Below, in pieces: positions 56,323 to 64,000 of a stretch of 64,000 nt of DNA (position 1 is its first letter; every line of letters starts with the position of its first letter). Where the stretch lies: positions 1,674,001 through 1,738,000 of the forward strand of contig BSBN01000860.1 in NCBI GenBank assembly GCA_027924645.1, given 5' to 3'. Under the pieces are notes generated by a model that saw only the letters and a list, made by a program, of their open reading frames with translations, searched no databases and had not been told where the DNA came from. This DNA is from Cunninghamia lanceolata. Taxonomy: Eukaryota; Streptophyta; Pinopsida; Cupressales; Cupressaceae. The translations under genes and the position numbers were made by a program.

Positions 56323-59300
56323 TGCGGAGGAATGTGTTGTGCCTTGCACACACGCCCCATTTTGCCAAATGGAGACCCCCTCTTTTGCTTTGGCTTGAAG
56401 TCTCAACCTTTTTGTCTTATGATGATGAGAAAGTGAATTTGTGCTTAGAGTGTAGGATTTGTTCTAGATTTGAGTATTTTGCATGTTTGGAGTCATTTGA
56501 TGTTATGCATGATTGATTTGAAAGTGTCTTGAGTGGTCTTGTGCTTAAAAGATTGTCATTTGCTGCCTTTTGTGCTAAAATGGGGTGTTACTGCACTTTG
56601 CTCAAAAATCCTGTCACTGGATATTGGCCTTGAAATTGCTACTACATGATGTGTTATGTTGAAATTCTTAGTTTCCAGGTTTCGGAGTTGCAAAATCATG
56701 TCAAATTCCACAAGATTTCACTAAGGGGTTCATATACTTTCATTCCGACGCATGGTCCTAAAGCCCTGATTTGGCTAAGTCTGAAACCCTGAAAAATCTT
56801 GAAAAATGACTAAGTCTGAAATCTGGTGGAACCTCAAAATTCTAGAATCTGCATATGAAATCCTATGGATCTAGAACCTATCTCAAACATCCTGAAAGTA
56901 TATTTCAAAATATTTAAAGTACAAGAAATTTATACTTAATTATATTTTTAAATATACTTTCACCCTGGCCAATTCAAAATCTAGCACTAAAAACACCTCC
57001 TACTACAAAAAGCACTAAAAATGTCTTCTACTGACTTTTATGCTAAATTCACCTCCGACCGACCTCCCTCCAAGCTACTGCTAAGTCAATCAGAACAAAA
57101 ATCCTCGCTGAGACAATTTTGAAAAAAAGCACTAAAATTGCCCTCTACCAACTTATGCTAAAATGGTCTTCCACCGACTTAAGTCGTGCAGGTTGGTCGG
57201 TGCTAAAACTCGCGCAAGTCAGTTGCATTGAAAATCCCCGCTAATGAAGTTAGCGCTAAAAATAGGCCTCACAGACCTGCGTTGAAAACTGCCTTCACTG
57301 ACTTTAGTCGGTTGGACCTAAAATCTACGCTAAGGTCGGTTGGACCCCAAATCAGTGCCAAAACCATTTTGCGCTAGAATTGCACCTCACGGACCTGCGC
57401 TAAATTTGACCTCCACCGACTTTTAGTCTGTGACACCCAAAACCCGCGCTTTTTGGTATTTTGGGCTAAAAATTAAGTTTTTCAAGGAGCAAATTGGATT
57501 TTATTGATGGATTTGAATTGCATATCTATTTGTCACATCATGATGAATATTTTACCAAGTTTGTGTGGATTTTTGGCACATTTTACGATAATTAATGCCA
57601 CTACACATGAAAAGTCTGTGACCCCCAAAAATCTCGCTTTTTGCAGAAAAGGCTAGAAAAAAATGAAATGAAAGTCTGCAAATGGATTCTATTAACCCCA
57701 AAAACTCCTAAAACAATATATTGGCCAAATGGGTACTTGAAAATGGTAAAAAATGTAGAAAATTATGCAAAAATCACTAGATTTATGAAGTTGTCTATAA
57801 GGAAGCAACATTGACAATGGGTTGTTTTTTACTGATCCATGATTGCAAATGGACATGTTTTGATCCAAATTGATGAAAAATGACTTGTTAAGACAAAATT
57901 GATGCTTTGTATTGTAAATTGTAGGTCTAAGAGCACAAAGGAGCTAACTGGAGCCGTCTTGGAAGGATAAACATACAGAGGTACCCTGCTGATCTAGAGA
58001 TGCAGAATCAACATTCTATCAACCAAATTGTTGTTGCACATGCAAAAGGAAGTCAGTATAATATCCAAGATGATAAATATGAGTCTTAGGAATTAAAAGA
58101 CATAGAAGATCATGCCAAATCACTATTGTTCCTGCAGATCCAGTCCAATGTCCAAGTGATCTAGTCTGGGGGTCGTAACTCCTAGCTATTTTATCAGAAT
58201 TTAAACTTCTTAGACTCATTGGAAAGATAAACTGATTATCTAGTTTGAGCTACCTAGTTCAAGCCCCCATTTTGCTCCGAAGGCCTCTGAATATGTAATT
58301 TACTATGATGTAGAAAATACCAAAAATTATATTTTCGATATTTTCCCAAAAATACCACTCAAATGACCTTGGATTGGATCACCAAGACATGCGTACATCT
58401 GTCCCATTAGTCCAGTCATTAAGAATCAGTCTAGCAAGCATCTAGTTGCATATACCTTCACCAAAATACTCATTTTTGATCCAGTCAACACTTGGAATCC
58501 CGTGAATCCACATCGGCTCAAGTTTTCAAGTGTCATGTGACTCTATTTTGGCTTTATTAAGCATTGAAATTTAACTTTTCATCATGTACAACCAAATGGA
58601 TATCTATTTTGTCTAGATTCAATTTATTTGCAAGCTGTATTTTATTTTTTTCCTACAAGACAAAGGCAAATCCAAAAATGTAACAAACTGATGTATCTTA
58701 TTAAATGCCATGTAATCTGGACCGTTGGTACCAATTTAATCTCCACCATCCATTGAAAAACTCGGTATGATGCCTTGTCTATAAAAGAGACATCCTTTTC
58801 TCTCATTTGTAAGTAAGATTTGATAATGAATTGCTGAGACTCTGCCAAAATACAGTCAATACAAAGCAAGTTTTGCAGGTTGCTAGGAATTTGTGATTAT
58901 CTGTTGTCTCATTTTGGTGTTCATGGTTCATGTCAATCTAAAATTAGTTGATATTCAGTTGCACTTGTGATTAATTGTTTAGATATTTGATGGATTTCAT
59001 GTCCATACCATTAATGGCTTGCTGATTGTATGTCATTGTTCATGGTTAATCTGGGCATAGTTTATGAGATAAGTTCAATTGTATGATTTTATTGAGCTAT
59101 GCCAAGGATTGGGTGTTTGATGAACCCTCTACAATTTGAAAATCATTACATCTCCTTAGAAGATTGCACATTCTCTGTGGCATTGTGGGTTGCCTGGTTA
59201 AGCAGAGATTTATTTATTGTTGGGAATCTGTCTATCTAGTTATTGATCATTTCTGCAATTATCTATAGGATCTCTTATCGCTTTATCTCTCCCTTTCCTT

Positions 59301-59408
59301 TTGCATTTTCTTTACATAAAGTTTGGTAGATTTAGGATTTGAGTAGCATTACATTGATCATCTGCTAAAATTTTAGACTTTACAGTCTGAACCACTAGGG
59401 TTTCCGCA
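56323..59408 (+). mobile_element. 3.1-kb insertion in the LTR, possible large solo LTR
   Basis: Begins TGCGGAGG and ends GTTTCCGCA, so TG...CA with a 6-bp inverted terminal match. A TATAAAAG box lies at 58780-58787 on the plus strand with a T-rich stretch after it, as in an LTR promoter. Flanks TTTAA and TATAC do not make a convincing TSD, so the class and exact ends are open. It has no coding frame. Bases 56990-57450 hold short degenerate repeats. Confidence 0.45.
56990..57450 (+). repeat. Degenerate GCGCTAAAA / CACCGACTT repeats
   Basis: Variants of GCGCTAAAA or GCACTAAAA alternate with CCTCCACCGACTT or CCTCACGGACCTGCG at least eight times. The patch is more CpG-rich than its surroundings. 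Confidence 0.6.
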
Positions 59409-60036
59409 TATACATTGTTGTCATCTTCTGTAAGCCTTGCATTTCATGTAAGACCTCTTGTTGGCACAGCTAGACATTCCACTGAAGTTATTCCATGCAA
59501 GCTAAGACCTAGATGTATTATCCTTGGGGCAGTCCTTTCTTGGATAGGATACCTTTTTCAAGAGAGGTGTGAAACCAGCAATCACACCTACGTTGTTGAG
59601 TGCAAAAACACACATCAACAGAATGCAGAGCAAAATACTTTCTCCCTATCACCATTGAATGTACAGAAAACTAGTTCTTACTCTGGTGAACAAAACTTTC
59701 TCAAATCTTCATATTAGAGGCTCAAACTCAGAATATAGCATATTTAGACATTCCTCTAAATGACTTCCAATCCATAGACAAAGATATTCATTATACAAGA
59801 AATGTGGAGCATATTACTGGACTGTTCTGTTGTAAACAAAGATACTCTTCAACACCCTGTTTCCACTAGGAGAGCAAATATCAGGATCACTTACTCATTA
59901 TCTTCAGCACTTACATAGGCCAATAAAGCAACTAACTTAATACAAGCAAGCAACAAAACAAGATCACAGTTGACACCAATGACAACACAGATATGTTGAC
60001 ATCAATGACAACACCGGTTAGGTCATACTTGCAACA

Positions 60037-60334
60037 ATCTCCCCCTTTGCTATTGATGGCAACATATGATGTGAAAAACCATCAAGACAAGATTATGCAT
60101 TGATTGCCTTCTCCCCCTTTTTTATTTTTACATCTGCTCTCTTTCTCCCCTTAATTTTTTCACATGATTTATCTCCCCCTTTGACATCAATGGCAAAGGG
60201 CATATACTTACATTCTACTGCTTTGATCAAACTAAAATTGCTCTTTCATCAACACTATAACACTTTTTATCAATCTAGATCAAAGAATGAGGCTTTGGAC
60301 ACCAATGGATTGATGCATTCCTATGCATCTTAGT
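60037..60334 (-). other. 3' untranslated region and polypurine tract
   Basis: Holds the polypurine run just before the LTR. On the plus strand it shows C-rich runs (TCTCCCCCTTT) at 60040, 60110 and 60172, so the tract may be repeated. Confidence 0.6.
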
Positions 60335-63300
60335 TTAGAGCAAGAGGGTAATAACCCCTAACTTTTCTCTGAGATACTCAAAAGTATCCTTAGGCAGAGG
60401 CTTGGTAAAAATATCTATAATCTGATCCTTTGTAGACACATATTCCATCTTTACTTCATTCTCTGTCACCTTTTCTCTAAAAAAATGATACCTTATAGAT
60501 ATATGCTTTGTTCTTGAGTGCATCACTGGATTCTTTGAAATGTTTATAGCACTTGTATTGTCACAAAAGATTGCGGTTAGATCTTCATACACAACTCTTA
60601 TGTCCTTCAATGTCTACTTCATCCATAACACTTGAGTGCAACAACATGCTGCTGCAATATACTCTGCTTCTACAGTAAACAAAGAGATTGAATCTTGCTT
60701 CTTGCTCAACCATGAAACCAATCTATTACCTAAGAAGAAAGCACCACCACTTGTACTTTTTATGTCATCAACATCTCTGGCCCAATCTGCATCTGTACAA
60801 GCACTGAGAGTGAAATTATTATCCTTTGGATACCATAAGCCATGATTAGATGTGCCTTTTAAATACCTCAAGATTCTCTTAACTACCATCACATGTGACT
60901 CTCTAGGATCTTCTTGAAATCTTGCCACAAGACAAACTGCATGAATTATATCAAGTCTAGTTTGTGTTAGATAATGTAATCCTCTAATCATGGATCTGTA
61001 CCTTTTTTGATCAGTCTTAGGTGATTCATCAGTTTTGCTTAACTTGCAACCTGTCACCATGGGAGTACATACCGGTTTAGAGTCCTCCATCCCAAATTTC
61101 TTCAAAATCTCTTTCACATACTTAGACTAAGAAATGAAGATTCCTTTATTTGATTGAGTAATTTGCAAATCCAGAAAGAAATTCATTTCACTAAACATAG
61201 ACATCTCAAACTCATTTTGTATTTCCCCTGCAAATTTCATGCACATATCTTCATTGCCTCCAAAGATAATGTCATCAACAAAGACTACAACAATCTGGAT
61301 TTGATTATCATTGATTTGGAAATAGAGATTATTGTCTGCAGTGCCTTTATTGAACCCTAATTGCAACAAATACTTGTCTAACCTTACATACTAGGCTCTG
61401 GGGGCTTGCTTCAGTCTATACAATGCCTTCTTCAATCTACACACCATGAATCTTGGTCTGATAACTTAAATCCTTTTGGTTGTTCAATGTAGACCTCTTC
61501 TTCCAACTCACCATTCAAGAATGCAGACTTAACATCCATCTGGTACACTTTGAAATCTTTGAATGTTGCAAATGCCAAAAACATTTTGATTGCTTTAATT
61601 CTTGCCACGGGAGCATAGGTCTCCTTAAAATCTATCCCTTCAACTTGAGAGTATCCTTTGCATACCAACCTTGCTTTGTTTCTAACTACTTCTCCATTCT
61701 CATTCAACTTGTTCCTGAAAACCCATTTAGTTCCAATCGTATTCTTATCATCAGGTCTAGGAACCAATTCCCAAGTTTGATTCTTCTTTATCTGCATTAG
61801 CTCTTCTTCCATAGCCTTCACCAAATTTTCATCATTGCAATCTTCACTTACAGTTTTAGGTTCAATCTTTGAAAGTAAACACTAGTTCACCTATTCTTCT
61901 GCAGCCCTTTTCCTTGTCGATACTCCTTTGCTTTTATCACCAATTATCTAATCTTCAGAATGATTGATCCTTACATATCTGGGAGTCTTAAATGCACTTT
62001 TCGGAGCCTTTTCTTCTTCATCTTAGTTGTCCTCTTTTTCAACTTTCTTTTCATTTGTATTGGTAACAGGTTCATCTAATTCATAGCCATTCAGATCTAA
62101 TATTCTTTCCTTGTCTTCATCCATTTTTACATTAGCACTCTCAACAATCTTTTTTAGCCTTTTGTTGTAGTACAAGTAGGCCTTACTCTTGGTAGAATAT
62201 CCAAGAAAGATTCCTTCATCACTCCTAGCATCAAACTTGCTTAGTTCTTCTCTTCTGATATAACATTTGCTTCAAAAAACTTTGAAATATAACTCGTCCA
62301 TACCACAATTCATAAGGAGTTTTAGTATTTTTACCTTTAACTTGAACTTTGTTTTGGATGTACACAATAGTATGTATAGCTTCTCTCCAATACACTTTTG
62401 GTAGGACAACTTCCTTCATCATAGTCCTGGCAACTTCTTGAACTGTCATGTTTTTCCTTTCAACAACTCCATTTTGCTGAGGAGTCCTTGGTGCAAACAA
62501 TTATCTTTTTATCCCTTGTTCTTCACAGAAAATATTGAATTCATTTGATGTGAACTCACCTCCTCTATCAGACCTTAAGCACTTAATTCTTAGGTCTATC
62601 TCATTCTCAACCATTGCCTTGAAGGATTTGAACTTTTCTAGGGCTTCTGATTTATCTTTTAGAAAAGTGACCCAAGTCATTCTAGAATAATCATCAATAA
62701 ATAACATAAAGTACCTATCTCCTTGTAGACTTCTTATCCTTGTAGGACCACACAAATCTGTCTATACTAAATCCAACAATCCAGCAAAAAATTATTCTTT
62801 GCCTTTGAGACTCGTTCTTGTCTGCTTTCCTAATTGACATTCCTTGCAAACAGTACTAGAAGGCTTTACAAGCTTAGGCAAATCTCTCACAAGCTATACT
62901 GAACTTATCTTCACCAAGTTGTCAAAATTGATATGACACGTCCTTCTATGCCATAACCAACTCTCATCTATCTGAGTCAACAAATAATGATCATTAGTTC
63001 CTCTTAGTTGGTAAATATTGCCTCTGGTCTTCTTTCCAGTTGCAATCACTATTTTGGAGCTTTCCATGATCTTGCATCTATTATCCTCAAACCTCAAATC
63101 ATAACCTTTGTCACACATCTGACCAACACTCAAAAGATTATGCTTTAAACCATTCGCATATAGGACATCATCTGTATTGTGCTTTCCATCAAAAGAAATA
63201 GATCCTTTTCCACAAATCTTACCAGCTGCATTATATCCAAACCTAACTAGTCCTCCATCATACTTTTCCAGACTTACAAACTTACTTTTATCATCGGTCA

Positions 63301-64000
63301 TGTGATGTGAGCATCCACTATCAATAATCCAATCATCCTTATCTTTCTCCACCTGAACAGACAAAGCACTTTCTTCCACTAGTTTTTCTTCCTTCACACA
63401 ACTAGCAGGATTAGTAGATATAGGTTCTTCCTTAATAGCAATAAACAAGCATTCATTTGCACTAGTACTAGCATCTTCAAACTCATCATATGTTACACCA
63501 TCATCATCAAGATCTCTAACAATATAACATTTCTTTACAACCCTAGGTTTACTTTCAAATTTCTTTCTACCTCTTTCAATTCTCTCCGGACACCTAGAAG
63601 TAAAGTGATTGATCTTACCACATGAAAAGAATTTGAATGGTAATTTTCCTTTGTACTTATTGATACCTCTTTGCATTTTATCTGCAAAGTTGGCTTCAAA
63701 CTCCTCAAGGTCATCATCAGGTTCCACAGCATACTTCTCAGCTCTTGAAGTCTTCTCTGAAGTACTAGCTTTGAAAGCAGTCTCTATTTTAGGCAGGGCA
63801 TCACCAAACTCTCTCATCTCAAAGGCTATAAGTTTTCCAAACAACTGATCTTTTGAAAAATCTTTCATAGTCATTATTTCTTACAATTGTAGATACTTTG
63901 TGACTATAGGATTTAGGCAATGACCTAAGTATTTTCAACACAACCTCTTTATCATCAACAGTTCCTCCAAGACCTTTGATTCCAGTGACAATTTCATCAA
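60335..64000 (-). pseudogene. Copia gag-pol polyprotein, broken, runs off edge
   Basis: From right to left: UBN2-type gag (64000 to about 63860, then a frame slip into 63874-62894). The nucleocapsid knuckle reads FFSCGKINHFTSRC, with the first Cys replaced by Phe. The protease has DDWIIDSGCSHHM near 63330, and the integrase zinc region has LWHRRTCHINF. The integrase core is at 62755-62231 with DRGGEF and NGVVERKN intact and a TAA between them. Reverse transcriptase is at 61824-61130, with [24 protein letters not shown] and FVDDIIFGG. RNase H is at 61117-60335, with STSGGAFFLG, CDNTSAI and DIFTKPLPK, ending at a stop at 60335. Stops and slips separate the modules. It is less decayed than the copia element at 46050. 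Confidence 0.92.

Larger units (their letters stand above)
55284..60036 (-). repeat. 3' LTR of copia family A, interrupted
   Basis: LTR sequence is recognisable at 59409-60036 (the 5' part) and 55284-56322 (the 3' part, with the CACCCCCCC block near 55312 and a TATTTATA box near 55753). The 3.1 kb between does not match the sibling LTRs. Confidence 0.75.
55284..64000 (-). mobile_element. Ty1/copia element, family A, 3' part
   Basis: The window ends inside its gag. From the right: gag, protease, integrase, reverse transcriptase and RNase H (64000-60335), a 300-bp untranslated stretch, the polypurine run AAAGGGGGAGA (about 60039-60049), then the 3' LTR from 60036 leftward. The LTR start TGTTGCAAGTATGACCTAACC is shared with the solo LTRs at 11415, 25580 and 53898, so this is the coding representative of that family. 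Confidence 0.88.

Noticed and set aside
56323..59408. CACTA-type transposon
   Set aside because: The ends do not read CACTA, there is no 3-bp target duplication, and no transposase is found.

Overview
This window is plant nuclear DNA made almost entirely of nested transposable elements. I find no convincing host gene, rRNA or tRNA gene, or CRISPR array. The evidence for a plant is five separate LTR retroelements with primer-binding sites matching the 3' end of plant initiator-Met tRNA (TGGTATCAGAG), plant-type Ty1/copia and Ty3/gypsy chromovirus polyproteins, and AT-rich spacers. The density of old, nested, stop-riddled copies suggests a very large genome, perhaps a gymnosperm; that is inference.

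Layout. 1-533: broken gypsy gag (-). 1495-1824: a structurally complete 330-bp TRIM element (-). 1982-5598: a decayed reading frame of about 1,200 codons (-) that I do not recognise. 6264-6616: tandem duplication. 9046-10028: an LTR of the chromovirus family (+). 11415-12774: solo LTR of a copia family (+) with a perfect target duplication. 15862-43894: proposed very large DNA transposon, with similar repeat arrays at its two ends, a transposase-like multi-exon gene reading inward from the right end (43526-38813, -), and a second decayed multi-exon gene (28409-30195, +). Later insertions split it: a chromovirus (19771-27637, itself carrying a solo copia LTR at 24249-25580), another solo LTR (30196-31457), and a young non-autonomous gag-protease element (32689-37679). 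43903-50788: full-length copia element (+) with TSD AGCTA, inserted at the right edge of the proposed DNA transposon. 51556-55283: old LTR plus noncoding internal DNA (-), split by a solo copia LTR (52662-53898). 55284-64000: 3' LTR (interrupted by a 3.1-kb insertion) and pol/gag of a copia element (-) that runs off the right edge.

How the parts relate. The LTR at 60036 belongs to the family that left the solo LTRs at 11.4, 24.2 and 52.7 kb. The gag-protease element at 32.7 kb shares terminal motifs, PBS and gag/protease similarity with the chromovirus at 19.8 kb, so it may have been moved by that family's enzymes. Its 722-codon frame is the only long intact reading frame in the window. Everything else carries stops and frameshifts.
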